From positions 1 through 22,882 of IMG/VR virus record IMGVR_UViG_3300042352_000626: 22,882 nucleotides of DNA, one strand, 5' to 3'. The notes beneath the pieces were generated by a model. The model saw nothing but the letters and a program-made list of their open reading frames with translations, was not told where the DNA came from and did not search any database. Within the stretch, counting starts at the first letter, position 1. Each line of letters starts with the position of its first letter. Position numbers and translations under genes: made by a program. This DNA comes from a virus. Below, in pieces: positions 14,655-21,221 of this stretch.

Positions 14655-14912
14655 TTATATTATTTTAAGCTCTTTTGCTATCTTTTTAAGATGATAATAA
14701 CGTGCTTCAAATTGGTCGCTTCTTCTATAACCTGCTAAATCCATAGAATCTTTGATTTTTTCTATTTCAATTTCCAATTCTGTTATAGCTTCTATCCTTT
14801 GTGTATTGTTTATTGCAATTTTGTATTTAGTAATACAATCAGATAGATGTTTTTCCTCTGTTTTTTGACCTTGTTGTAGCAATATCCTTTGTGCTATTTC
14901 TTTGAGTGTCAT
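14655..14912 (-). CDS. Hypothetical helical protein, 85 aa
   Basis: I chose ATG 14912 over the in-frame ATG at 14942, because the ten extra codons are the promoter -10-like TATCTTTG itself, and the shorter form has a normal A/T-rich leader. The 85 residues are helical (MTLKEIAQRILLQQGQKTEE, ITELEIEIEKIKDSMDLAGY), ending in a Tyr/Lys-rich helix (YYHLKKIAKELKII). MTLKEIAQRIL could begin a helix-turn-helix, but a second helix is not convincing. Function unknown. Confidence 0.68.
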   Translation of the reverse strand: MTLKEIAQRILLQQGQKTEEKHLSDCITKYKIAINNTQRIEAITELEIEIEKIKDSMDLAGYRRSDQFEARYYHLKKIAKELKII

Positions 14913-14927
14913 ATTATTAAATTTTGG

Positions 14928-14957
14928 CAAAGATACAAACATTTATTTAAAATGCAA
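14928..14957 (-). promoter_or_regulatory. Promoter, TTG-N19-TATCTTTG
   Basis: On the minus strand TTG (14957-14955) lies exactly 19 bases from TATCTTTG (14935-14928), the same geometry as the promoters near 20020 and 5330, but without the palindrome. It falls between the NinG gene and the gene starting at 14912. It also overlaps an in-frame upstream ATG at 14942, which argues that 14912 is the true start. Confidence 0.78.
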
Positions 14958-14962
14958 CTTTT

Positions 14963-15487
14963 TTATGTATTTTTTAATATTTTTATTTTTTGTCTATACT
15001 CTTTTATCAAATCTTTTAAGTCCTCAATAGTGTATTTTTTTGAAATATTTCGCAAAGATACCAGCAATTCATAGTTTTCTTGACCTATTCTTTTTGGCAA
15101 TCTTATTGCATATTCTAATATATTGCCGTGCAAGTATAAATTGCATCTTATGCACGAAGTATGTACATTTAACTCATTAAATCTTAATTCTGGTGTAGAA
15201 CCTACTGAAAAAAAGTGGCTTGCATTTGGAGATTTGACCTCACATCCACAACTTATACAAGGTAAACCTTTATCTCTTAAATTTATGTATTGATTAAATA
15301 TACTTTGAGCTAGCTTTAAATATTCAGCCAACGTCATTACTTCTTTTTTACCTTTTACTTTTTCCTTTTTAGCTACCTTAATTTTTGCATCTTTTATAGC
15401 GCAATTATTACTGCATACTTTTTGAGTAGTTCGGTATGGAATAAATTCTTTTTCGCAAATTACACAAATTTTAGGTTTAATCTCCAT
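14963..15487 (-). CDS. ninG: NinG (Rap)-family recombination endonuclease
   Basis: This gene encodes 174 residues. The N-terminal zinc knuckle is CVICEKEF (Cys8, Cys11) with CSNNC (Cys25, Cys29). The core has CISCGCE (Cys77, Cys80), ASHFFSVGS (His91), LRFNELNVHTSCIRCNLYLHGN (Cys112, Cys115, His120) and ends in a helical tail. This is the NinG/Rap HNH-like pattern. In lambda, Rap cuts branched DNA such as D-loops and Holliday-type junctions during recombination. It works naturally with the Rad52-like and NinB-like proteins encoded upstream. The gene symbol is by family similarity only. Confidence 0.85.
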   Translation of the reverse strand: MEIKPKICVICEKEFIPYRTTQKVCSNNCAIKDAKIKVAKKEKVKGKKEVMTLAEYLKLAQSIFNQYINLRDKGLPCISCGCEVKSPNASHFFSVGSTPELRFNELNVHTSCIRCNLYLHGNILEYAIRLPKRIGQENYELLVSLRNISKKYTIEDLKDLIKEYRQKIKILKNT

Positions 15488-15710
15488 ACACTTCAGATTT
15501 CAATTTGTAAAAACGTTTATTGTTTAATTCTATCAAGTACATTATCTCATTATTTTGACTTATTGCGACTGCTAAAATAAAACATTTTTGCCTTTTTTTT
15601 ACAATTTTCTTTTTTTCTGTAGTTGTTATTTCAATATATGCATTTTTAGGTTCTATATCTATACTATATCTTTGCGAAAATATCAATTTTTCTGCCTCTT
15701 CTATACTCAT
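15477..15710 (-). CDS. Hypothetical protein, 77 aa
   Basis: Function unknown. The 77 residues are a short acidic helix (SIEEAEKLIFSQRYSI) followed by a beta-rich body (NAYIEITTTEKKKIVKKRQK, then CFILAVAISQNNEIMYLIEL). The middle is strongly basic, which may mean nucleic-acid contact. It overlaps the upstream gene by 4 bases and the downstream NinG gene by 11, so it is embedded in a translationally coupled run. Confidence 0.65.
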   Translation of the reverse strand: MSIEEAEKLIFSQRYSIDIEPKNAYIEITTTEKKKIVKKRQKCFILAVAISQNNEIMYLIELNNKRFYKLKSEVYGD

Positions 15711-15994
15711 TTTTTTAAATAGTGATAAATATTTGTATGCGATTTAAATCCAAATACTTCCTTTAAAGCTACAATAGAAAATTCATTTTGCCTCAAATCT
15801 TTTAAAAATTGAATCCGAAGTTTTTTATTACTCATATCAATCCCCTCAGATAAAATAGCATCCTGTATTTCTTTAATTTCTTTTTGCGTTTTATCGCGCA
15901 TTTTTTTAGTTTTTTTGAGTTTAATTATAATTTCATAATCATCTCCTAGTTTTTGTCTTAATTCTGCTTTTATTTGCTTAATTTGCTCGTTCAT
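15707..15994 (-). CDS. Small putative helix-turn-helix protein, 95 aa
   Basis: The 95 residues are mostly helical, with a basic middle (KLKKTKKMRDKTQKEIKEIQ). The C-terminal 35 residues (FLKDLRQNEFSIVALKEVFG, then FKSHTNIYHYLKK) have the length and spacing of a helix-turn-helix. SHTNIYHYLKK lines up loosely with the DHTTIPYACQK recognition helix of the gene just upstream. I infer a DNA-binding protein, perhaps a diverged duplicate of that gene. It overlaps the next gene by 4 bases (ATGA), indicating coupled translation. Confidence 0.65.
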   Translation of the reverse strand: MNEQIKQIKAELRQKLGDDYEIIIKLKKTKKMRDKTQKEIKEIQDAILSEGIDMSNKKLRIQFLKDLRQNEFSIVALKEVFGFKSHTNIYHYLKK

Positions 15995-15995
15995 T

Positions 15996-16415
15996 TTATA
16001 TGATTTGTGTAATTTGAAAAATAATATCGGTAAAAATTGGGTCTTCTGTATATATCCAGTCTTCCGCTTTTTGACAAGCGTATGGTATTGTGGTGTGGTC
16101 GCGATTAGTTAATACGTGAGCAATTGCTCTAGGTCTATATCCTAATCTATTTCGTAAGCAATAAATCAAAGCGTATTTTTCGGCTACATTTTCCGAATTT
16201 CTTTTTCTTAAATTTTTGCAAAAATCTAATTTATCTTGAACCAATTGTAATATAGACTCTATCTCAGATATTTCTTTGATAATTTCCTCACTATAATTTG
16301 ATTTTTTGCCTCTACAGATAAAAGTTATTGAATATTTATCTCCAAATAATTCCTCCGTATATTTTTTTATTAATTGCTTTTTTTGCTCTTCCTCATTAAT
16401 TTGTGCCTTTTTCAT
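15996..16415 (-). CDS. DnaA domain IV-like DNA-binding protein
   Basis: This gene encodes 139 residues. Residues about 78-118 (AEKYALIYCLRNRLGYRPRA, then IAHVLTNRDHTTIPYACQKA) match the helix-turn-helix of bacterial DnaA domain IV, in which RDHTT is the signature contacting the DnaA box. There is no ATPase domain, and the N-terminal 75 residues are lysine/glutamate-rich helices. Stand-alone domain IV proteins in phages are plausible origin-binding or DnaA-competing factors. It lies in the replication block, one base upstream of a gene that may be a shortened relative. The signature is clear; its exact job is inferred. Confidence 0.78.
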   Translation of the reverse strand: MKKAQINEEEQKKQLIKKYTEELFGDKYSITFICRGKKSNYSEEIIKEISEIESILQLVQDKLDFCKNLRKRNSENVAEKYALIYCLRNRLGYRPRAIAHVLTNRDHTTIPYACQKAEDWIYTEDPIFTDIIFQITQII

Positions 16416-16420
16416 ATTAA

Positions 16421-16873
16421 TTATTTAATTGTTAATATTATGCTAGTACCTGCTGTTCTAATTGGTGGCTTTACTGTTAAGATTTCACCAGTTTCAGAAT
16501 CAGTTATCTCCGTTGGCTTTGAAATTGCTTTTAAAAGTGCCTCCATTGTTTTCTGCTCACTTTCAATTTCCTTTTTTTGTGAAATTAAGCTATTGTATGG
16601 TGCATAATTACATTTTGAATAGTCGTATTTAACACCTGTTTCACGAACATTAATCTCATATCCATACATTATCTCACCTTTGATTTTTTCAGCTTCATTT
16701 AAAGCAGTTTCATTACTTAATTCCTGCAACATTTTAGATAACATTTCTAATTTCTTTGCAAAAATATACAAATCCATTTCGTAACCCTCTGAATTTTCAA
16801 ATAAAATCCCAGCCAAATTTTCTAGTTCTGACTTGCTTGATTGGGTTATTGAATTTATATGCAAACTATCCAT
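16421..16873 (-). CDS. Hypothetical helical protein, 150 aa
   Basis: I do not recognise this family. The N-terminal 60 residues are acidic and helical (SKSELENLAGILFENSEGY, FAKKLEMLSKMLQEL). The middle contains NEAEKIKGEIMYGYEINVRE, then a Tyr/Cys segment (YDYSKCNYAPYNS). A long helix follows (SQKKEIESEQKTMEALLKAI) and a strand-rich C-terminus (PTEITDSETGEILTVKPP). The regular helices suggest a coiled-coil accessory protein. The leader upstream of its ATG is almost identical to that of the methyltransferase gene. It precedes the DnaA-like gene by 5 bases. Confidence 0.7.
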   Translation of the reverse strand: MDSLHINSITQSSKSELENLAGILFENSEGYEMDLYIFAKKLEMLSKMLQELSNETALNEAEKIKGEIMYGYEINVRETGVKYDYSKCNYAPYNSLISQKKEIESEQKTMEALLKAISKPTEITDSETGEILTVKPPIRTAGTSIILTIK

Positions 16874-16907
16874 TTTTTATATTTTAATTTATTAATGATT
16901 TATTTTT
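16874..16907 (-). repeat. Dispersed AT-rich leader repeat, second copy
   Basis: This is a near-identical copy of the leader at 18524-18557: ATCATTAATAAATTAAAATA then a TAAAAA run to the ATG. It lies in the 86-base gap after the PLP-fold gene's upstream neighbour block. The copies may act as ribosome-access leaders of the Bacteroidetes A-rich type, or as a shared regulatory element. Confidence 0.55.
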
Positions 16908-16959
16908 TAAATATATAATTTATTTTATTTTTTTTATAACAACTTTAATAAAAAAATTA

Positions 16960-17652
16960 TTAAAGAACATTCCAAAATAAAACATCATCCGAATTTTTAT
17001 GCTTTACACATAACTCAAATGCTTTTAAATCATAGTTAGGCATCGATGGGAAACCAGCGTTAAACTTACTTAACTTATCAAAAGACTTTGGATATTTTAA
17101 AACTGTTAATCTTTCGTGTTTTCCAGTATATTCAGCTCCAACTTGAACACCATATATTTTAGCTGTTTTTGTAGACAATAAAATGCTATCGACAAGTGTT
17201 CCACTTCCTATAGCACACCAAATCTCACTAGGTTCTTTACCCAATTGATTTATAACTTGTACCATTCTATTTCCTATCAATTCCTTATTTTCAATTGTAT
17301 TTGCCCCAAATACCAGCTTTTTAGCTCCAGTAAGTAAACAATAATCTTTAGCGTGTTTTTCAACTACTGTTAAATATCCATAAGGTATTTCAACAACATT
17401 TGCACCATATTCGATACATTTTAGCGTGTTTGGATGCATCTCTTTTCTTTTTGCACAAAATATAGTAGCTTTTTTATTAACGCTTTGACAATATGCTGAT
17501 AAAGCTATTTGAAAACCACCATAAACGGGAGAAGCATAAACATACTCAAAATCATCTCCAATTATTGAAGGCATTAAAATGCTCTTTGTTCCTCCAGTCA
17601 ATAAATCATCTCTCAATACATTTATTCCTTTATGTTTTTCTATTGTAATCAT
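16960..17652 (-). CDS. Compact PLP-dependent fold-type II enzyme (tryptophan-synthase-beta/ACC-deaminase-like)
   Basis: This gene encodes 230 residues. NVLRDDLLTGGTKSI (11-25) corresponds to the KRDDL...GGNK segment of ACC deaminase/D-cysteine desulfhydrase-type enzymes, making Lys23 the expected PLP Schiff-base lysine. ASPVYGGFQIALSAYC (40-55) fits the substrate-carboxylate loop and following helix. IGSGTLVDSILL (148-159) fits the glycine-rich phosphate cup. It lacks roughly the first 25 residues and much of the C-terminal part of the usual 320-340-residue enzyme, yet keeps the cofactor signatures. It starts one base after the methyltransferase stop. A role in adding an amino-acid-derived group to DNA, or in supplying a metabolite, is inferred from that linkage only. 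The substrate is unknown. Confidence 0.78.
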   Translation of the reverse strand: MITIEKHKGINVLRDDLLTGGTKSILMPSIIGDDFEYVYASPVYGGFQIALSAYCQSVNKKATIFCAKRKEMHPNTLKCIEYGANVVEIPYGYLTVVEKHAKDYCLLTGAKKLVFGANTIENKELIGNRMVQVINQLGKEPSEIWCAIGSGTLVDSILLSTKTAKIYGVQVGAEYTGKHERLTVLKYPKSFDKLSKFNAGFPSMPNYDLKAFELCVKHKNSDDVLFWNVL

Positions 17653-17653
17653 T

Positions 17654-18523
17654 TTATGGTTTTTTAAATATTAATACGTTTTGATGCACTTTCACAAGTT
17701 TTTTACCAGCAGTAAATTGTTTATCTGCTCTCATAGCTGCTGTATTTAATCCATTCTCTAAAAGAATAGCTTCGTTGTAAAGTTTTAATCCAGATTTATA
17801 AAAAGCCATTTTAGTAATAGTTATAAAGTCTTTATAAAATCCAGTTTTTTTATCTCTTACATCACCAACAACAAAAATTGCAAATCCATCTTTTTTTAAT
17901 TTATCACAACTTTTTTTAATTATACTTTCATATTTTAAAATAAAATCATCATCACTTAATGTACTTAAATCATCATTTCTATCACTATAAACCTCCAAAT
18001 CCATATAAGGAGGACAACTAAAAATCATATCAAAATCAAAACTCCATTTATTATCTAATAATACATCACTATCTCCTTCGTACCATTTTGGCTGATTGTC
18101 TTTTGATAAAATATCTAACCCTTGTTGAATATTACTTTTAACTTGCTCTGGTCTCAACTCCAATCCAGTATAATTAAATCCTAAAAAATTTGCAACAATT
18201 CCACGGACAGAACCACCAGCAAAAGGGTCTAATATTGTACCACCTTCTGGACAGAACCATTTATACATTAATTCGCATAATACAGGGTCAAAAATTGATG
18301 TTCCTGTATAACTTTCTCTTGGGTCAAATGCATTTAAACCTTGTGCTAAACATAAAGCACCATCGCGACCTAATTCGCTTTTAATACCTTTTTGTTTCCA
18401 TAAGTTTTTACGTTTTTGCCAACTTCCACTAACTGCATCTAATCTTGTAAATGGTGGCTCAATATACTTATCTCTAAGCAAAGCATCTTTTATAATTTTG
18501 TTTCCAAATAAATCTACTTCCAT
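17654..18523 (-). CDS. DNA (N4/N6-type) methyltransferase with SCPPY motif IV
   Basis: This gene encodes 289 residues. SAM-binding motif I is LDPFAGGSVRG (98-108), followed by LELRPEQ (121-127) as the acidic motif II region. The catalytic motif IV is SCPPYMDLEVYSD (169-181), and a VVGDVRD strand (218-224) follows. The order motif I before IV is that of amino-methyltransferases acting on adenine N6 or cytosine N4. The conserved N-terminal arm (FTRLDAVSGSWQKRK, LGRDGALCLAQGLNAFDPR) marks a phage-type subgroup. No restriction endonuclease is adjacent, so it acts as an orphan modification enzyme, presumably protecting phage DNA. Only one base separates its stop from the next ATG, tying it to the PLP-fold protein. 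Which base is modified cannot be read from the sequence. Confidence 0.88.
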   Translation of the reverse strand: MEVDLFGNKIIKDALLRDKYIEPPFTRLDAVSGSWQKRKNLWKQKGIKSELGRDGALCLAQGLNAFDPRESYTGTSIFDPVLCELMYKWFCPEGGTILDPFAGGSVRGIVANFLGFNYTGLELRPEQVKSNIQQGLDILSKDNQPKWYEGDSDVLLDNKWSFDFDMIFSCPPYMDLEVYSDRNDDLSTLSDDDFILKYESIIKKSCDKLKKDGFAIFVVGDVRDKKTGFYKDFITITKMAFYKSGLKLYNEAILLENGLNTAAMRADKQFTAGKKLVKVHQNVLIFKKP

Positions 18524-18557
18524 TTTTTATATTTTAATTTATTAATAATTTATTTTA
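18524..18557 (-). repeat. Dispersed AT-rich leader repeat before the methyltransferase gene
   Basis: The minus-strand leader ATTATTAATAAATTAAAATA then a TAAAAA run to the ATG is nearly identical, over about 34 bases, to the leader before the gene at 16873 (16874-16907), with one difference in the shared core. Looser versions precede the starts at 20897, 19970, 4600 and 4389. No Shine-Dalgarno sequence is present. Confidence 0.6.
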
Positions 18558-18570
18558 TGAATTTAATTTT

Positions 18571-19101
18571 TTATTTATTTAAAATCCCAAATTGAAATCT
18601 TAATTTACCATTATTATCTTTGCATCCCAAATAGCTTAATTTACCATCTTTAAATTGCGAAAACCAAACCCATTCCTTTAGTTTAAAATTAAATGTAGGT
18701 TTTCCAGTTGATTTATCGAACTCGTTATCTTCAAGTTTAACTTGAATAATTGGATAATCATACAACTCTCGTCCAATCCCTAAATTAAAACAGGCGCGCT
18801 TAAAAGCATCACTTGCTTGACCTTTTTCTTTTTCAGTATTACTTTCAGTTCCTACATCTTGAAGCCAAACCCATTGTGATATATCTTTATTGTAAATTCC
18901 TACAGAGCAAAACAAATTTCCATTAATTAAATCATATTTTTTTTGCCAAAATCCAACGCCATAAACAGCATCCAATCGATTCATATCTACTCTAGCATCT
19001 TTGTAAGCTAATATCGTAGCATAACCACCTTTATTAATTGACTGAACTCTAAAATCAATATCTTCTATTGACAAAGGTGTATTTAATTGTAATCTTTCCA
19101 T
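18571..19101 (-). CDS. Rad52/Rad22-family single-strand annealing protein
   Basis: This gene encodes 176 residues matching the Rad52/Sak-type annealase core, which binds single-stranded DNA and anneals complementary strands for phage recombination. The diagnostic stretches are VQSINKGGYATILAYKDARV (19-38), LDAVYGVGFWQKKY (43-56), and especially the TESNTEKEKGQASDAFKRA segment (85-103) continuing into FNLGIGRELYDYP. GQASDAFKRA followed by LGIGRELY is the most characteristic Rad52-family signature. The C-terminal part is short, without the extension seen in eukaryotic Rad52. It is encoded near NinB-like and NinG-like proteins and shares the operon with the methyltransferase. No partner exonuclease is visible in the window. 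Confidence 0.88.
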   Translation of the reverse strand: MERLQLNTPLSIEDIDFRVQSINKGGYATILAYKDARVDMNRLDAVYGVGFWQKKYDLINGNLFCSVGIYNKDISQWVWLQDVGTESNTEKEKGQASDAFKRACFNLGIGRELYDYPIIQVKLEDNEFDKSTGKPTFNFKLKEWVWFSQFKDGKLSYLGCKDNNGKLRFQFGILNK

Positions 19102-19106
19102 TTTTC

Positions 19107-19313
19107 TTATTTTACTTGTTTAATTAAATTTTCTACTGTTTCTGTTAAATATTGATTATATGGCAACAAATGTCGTTCTCCATTGTTAAATTCTATTTCT
19201 ACTATGTTTTTTTCACATATTAAAATAGTTATTTTGTGGTCAATATCAATTGTAAATAATTGACGTGCTATAATTGTGTTTAATTTTTTGATTTCGTATT
19301 GCAAATTTTCCAT
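19107..19313 (-). CDS. Hypothetical protein, 68 aa
   Basis: Function unknown. The 68 residues look like a small alpha/beta protein: helix MENLQYEIKKLNTIIARQLF, two or three strands (HKITILICEKNIVEIEFNN), and a C-terminal helix (YLTETVENLIKQVK). No signal peptide, membrane segment or catalytic motif is evident. It lies immediately upstream (5 bases) of the Rad52-like gene, so a partner role in recombination is possible but unproven. Confidence 0.65.
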   Translation of the reverse strand: MENLQYEIKKLNTIIARQLFTIDIDHKITILICEKNIVEIEFNNGERHLLPYNQYLTETVENLIKQVK

Positions 19314-19325
19314 TTTTTTAAGTTT

Positions 19326-19511
19326 TTATTTTAATAAATCATTTAATTCCATTATCAATTTAATCTCTGCATCTTCTAACATAGAAATATACAGCTCATT
19401 TGCTTTGTGATAGGGTTTATGCTGATAAAACTCTACATTCCTATCTTCTTTTGCTTTTGCTATCCTATTGACTATTTCAAGTATTTGCTCTTGTAATTTT
19501 TTTTCGTTCAT
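19326..19511 (-). CDS. Hypothetical helical protein, 61 aa
   Basis: Function unknown. The 61 residues are predicted helical throughout: MNEKKLQEQILEIVNRIAKA, then YISMLEDAEIKLIMELNDLLK, a pattern compatible with a small coiled-coil hairpin. A His/Tyr-rich turn (VEFYQHKPYHKANE) joins the halves. The ATG is preceded by a run of A. It lies 11 bases after its upstream neighbour and 12 before the next gene, in a dense early operon. Confidence 0.65.
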   Translation of the reverse strand: MNEKKLQEQILEIVNRIAKAKEDRNVEFYQHKPYHKANELYISMLEDAEIKLIMELNDLLK

Positions 19512-19522
19512 TTTTTTATGTT

Positions 19523-19840
19523 TTAGTTGTTAAATCTTTGGTTTAAAAAGTATTCGAATAAATCGTAATTCTCATCTACAAATTCATAAATAGTAAGTTC
19601 CTCAATAGATATTTTTTCTGTATCAAGTCCTTTATCATACCAATGAATCAAATCTATTTCACCGTGAACTTCATCTTTGTATACATCTACTTCGTAATAT
19701 TTAATTATATCGTTTTCTTTAAAGAAATTCAATACTTCTTTAGCAAAGTATGTTTGAGTAAATCCACAATCGCATTCGATATGAAACTTAACTACGTTTT
19801 TTTCTGATAATATCTCAATATTTTCTATATTCTTTTTCAT
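19523..19840 (-). CDS. Acidic hypothetical early protein, 105 aa
   Basis: I place the start at ATG 19840 rather than the upstream in-frame ATG at 19873, because the longer form would overlap the 41-residue gene, and 19840 sits right after that gene's stop. The 105-residue product has about 24 Asp/Glu against 11 Lys/Arg, with acidity concentrated after residue 40 (VDVYKDEVHGEIDLIHWYDK and the following stretch). A Cys-Asp-Cys pair at residues 23-25 could bind metal, but no second pair is seen. Strong acidity in a small early protein is compatible with a DNA-mimic or regulator role; this is speculation from composition only. Confidence 0.7.
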   Translation of the reverse strand: MKKNIENIEILSEKNVVKFHIECDCGFTQTYFAKEVLNFFKENDIIKYYEVDVYKDEVHGEIDLIHWYDKGLDTEKISIEELTIYEFVDENYDLFEYFLNQRFNN

Positions 19841-19844
19841 ATTA

Positions 19845-19970
19845 TTATTTTTTAAAATAGTTTTTAATTTCATTAAATAATACGTTAGCAGATGCCCATA
19901 TAAATACTAATGAAACAAGTGATATAAATGTAATTGCTGCTCCTAATACTTCTTTTAATGCTTCTATCAT
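19845..19970 (-). CDS. Small single-span membrane protein, 41 aa
   Basis: This short gene starts with ATG at 19970 and ends with TAA at 19845. It encodes 41 residues, MIEALKEVLGAAIT then FISLVSLVFIWASANVLF, ending NEIKNYFKK. A central helix of about 20 hydrophobic residues has a basic C-terminal tail. It is the first gene downstream of the promoter at 20004-20033, with a leader ending in an A-run before the ATG. The next gene's ATG (19840) lies 4 bases after its stop, so the two are packed like an operon. Small phage membrane peptides can be holins, superinfection-exclusion factors or membrane modulators; nothing here picks one. Confidence 0.72.
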   Translation of the reverse strand: MIEALKEVLGAAITFISLVSLVFIWASANVLFNEIKNYFKK

Positions 19971-20003
19971 TTTTTTTTAGTTTAATTGTTATAAATTGTT
20001 TTG

Positions 20004-20033
20004 CAAAGATAAAGCACTTTTTACAATTGTCAA
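20004..20033 (-). promoter_or_regulatory. Strong Bacteroidetes-type promoter with operator-like palindrome
   Basis: On the minus strand TTGACA (20033-20028) is followed, 19 bases after the TTG, by TATCTTTG (20011-20004), an ideal TAnnTTTG -7 element. The inverted repeat TTGACA-AT-TGTAAA (20020-20033) overlaps the -33 element. It drives the small genes starting at 19970, and probably the long block down to the methyltransferase and beyond. Confidence 0.85.
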
Positions 20034-20070
20034 GAAAAAAATGTAAAAAATTGTATTTTTTTTAATATTC

Positions 20071-20574
20071 TTAATCTAGATTAAGTTTTTTTAGATAATT
20101 TTTATCTTCTGCATAGGTTTTTAGATTGTTTACATAGATTTCATACATTAATCTATCTAATACGCTCATCTGAATATTTGAATAAATAGCATAACCATTT
20201 TCGCATATTCCTATGTATGTGTGTCTTCTTTTGCTGGCTCGCATACCAAAAATATTGTTATTTTTTCTAACTACATTGGATTTTAAGTTTCCAGACTCCA
20301 ATCTGTATTGTCTTTTTATTAAATTTTTATCTTTAAATGGCAAAATGTCGATGAAGCTATCTACTTTTTTTAATGTATTTAGATTGTGGATTTCAAAATC
20401 TATCCTTTCGCCTGTTTTAATATTTAATTCTATATTCTGCTGGTTTAATAAATTAAAAGACAAACAAATACTTGCAGTCAAAAATAAGGATATTAAAAGC
20501 AAAATATAAAACGGCTTTTTATAGCTATTTTCTACATTTTCAAATTGTAATGTTTCTTTATTGTATCGTATCAT
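20071..20574 (-). CDS. Membrane-anchored glucosaminidase-family peptidoglycan hydrolase
   Basis: This gene encodes 167 residues. Residues 21-43 form one hydrophobic helix (PFYILLLISLFLTASI...), with a charged, lysine-containing stretch before it, so an N-in signal anchor placing the rest in the periplasm is likely. Residues about 85-150 match the glucosaminidase (N-acetylglucosaminidase lysozyme-like) pattern: YRLESGNLKS with Glu93 as the expected general acid, NNNIFGMR (105-112), and GYAIYSNIQMSVLD (127-140). These enzymes cut peptidoglycan glycan strands. It is compact compared with cellular relatives. Lying among early genes, it may be a signal-anchor endolysin or an early envelope-acting protein. 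I see no holin or spanin next to it. The fold call is confident; the lysis role is inferred. Confidence 0.82.
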   Translation of the reverse strand: MIRYNKETLQFENVENSYKKPFYILLLISLFLTASICLSFNLLNQQNIELNIKTGERIDFEIHNLNTLKKVDSFIDILPFKDKNLIKRQYRLESGNLKSNVVRKNNNIFGMRASKRRHTYIGICENGYAIYSNIQMSVLDRLMYEIYVNNLKTYAEDKNYLKKLNLD

Positions 20575-20576
20575 AT

Positions 20577-20897
20577 TTACTCGTTTACTATTTCAATTGA
20601 ATCTATTACCTCCTGCAGTTGTTTTTCATCTAAATATACCAATTTGTCGTGCAAATCCATATATAAAAAAATCCTTTCACTATTTAGCTCTGGGAATATG
20701 ATATCAAATTGATTTCCCAAACAATTTTTAAGCTCTTTTTTGTATTGTTTGTTTCTGTTATAAATTGCATTTAATTGATTTTTAATTTTTAAATTTTCAA
20801 ATTTTTGCAAACTCTCTACATATTCGTTTACAATTTCGGTAAAATGCGTTAATTTAAAAAGTCGAAAAGCATCTGGATTGATTTGTCCTTGATTCAT
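20577..20897 (-). CDS. Hypothetical helical early protein, 106 aa
   Basis: Function unknown. The sequence is almost entirely helix-forming: VNEYVESLQKFENLKIKNQL and YNRNKQYKKELKNCLGNQF look like a helical hairpin, and the end (LVYLDEKQLQEVIDSIEIVNE) is an acidic helix. No enzymatic motif is visible. The start is preceded by an ATTAATAACAATTAAAATA-type leader that is shared by several genes of the window. The stop lies 2 bases before the next ATG (20574), so coupling with the glucosaminidase is likely. Confidence 0.7.
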   Translation of the reverse strand: MNQGQINPDAFRLFKLTHFTEIVNEYVESLQKFENLKIKNQLNAIYNRNKQYKKELKNCLGNQFDIIFPELNSERIFLYMDLHDKLVYLDEKQLQEVIDSIEIVNE

Positions 20898-20918
20898 TTT
20901 TTTATATTTTAATTGTTA

Positions 20919-21203
20919 TTAATTATTTACTAATTGTTTTAATTCTTGAAGCGCTGCATATAATGGAGTTTCTTTGAATAATTCATATTCGTAATCCTTT
21001 ATAGCTTCAATTCGGTGCATCGGATTTATTAATACTAAAAACTTTTTGTCTTTGTAGTCAAATATTTCATAATTTACATAGTCTGGAATTTGTTTTTTAC
21101 TAGAACCTACAATAATATTCCCATCAATAACATCGCATTCCATTTTTGTAATTACAAATTTGTTTTCTTTTTCGTAATAAACGTCTACTTTAATTTTTTC
21201 CAT
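20919..21203 (-). CDS. Hypothetical early protein, 94 aa
   Basis: Function unknown. The N-terminal half is beta-strand-like (MEKIKVDVYYEKENKFVIT, then GNIIVGSSKKQIPDY). The C-terminal third is helical (KETPLYAALQELKQLVNN). There are no membrane segments, catalytic motifs or zinc ligands. The gene follows its neighbour by 18 bases with an A-rich leader before the ATG. The arrangement fits a soluble accessory early protein co-transcribed with its neighbours. Confidence 0.7.
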   Translation of the reverse strand: MEKIKVDVYYEKENKFVITKMECDVIDGNIIVGSSKKQIPDYVNYEIFDYKDKKFLVLINPMHRIEAIKDYEYELFKETPLYAALQELKQLVNN

Positions 21204-21221
21204 TTTTAATCATTTTAATTA

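Noticed and set aside
15053-15060. TATCTTTG inside the NinG gene as a promoter
   Set aside because: It is within conserved coding sequence and lacks a TTG at the -33 position; likely chance.
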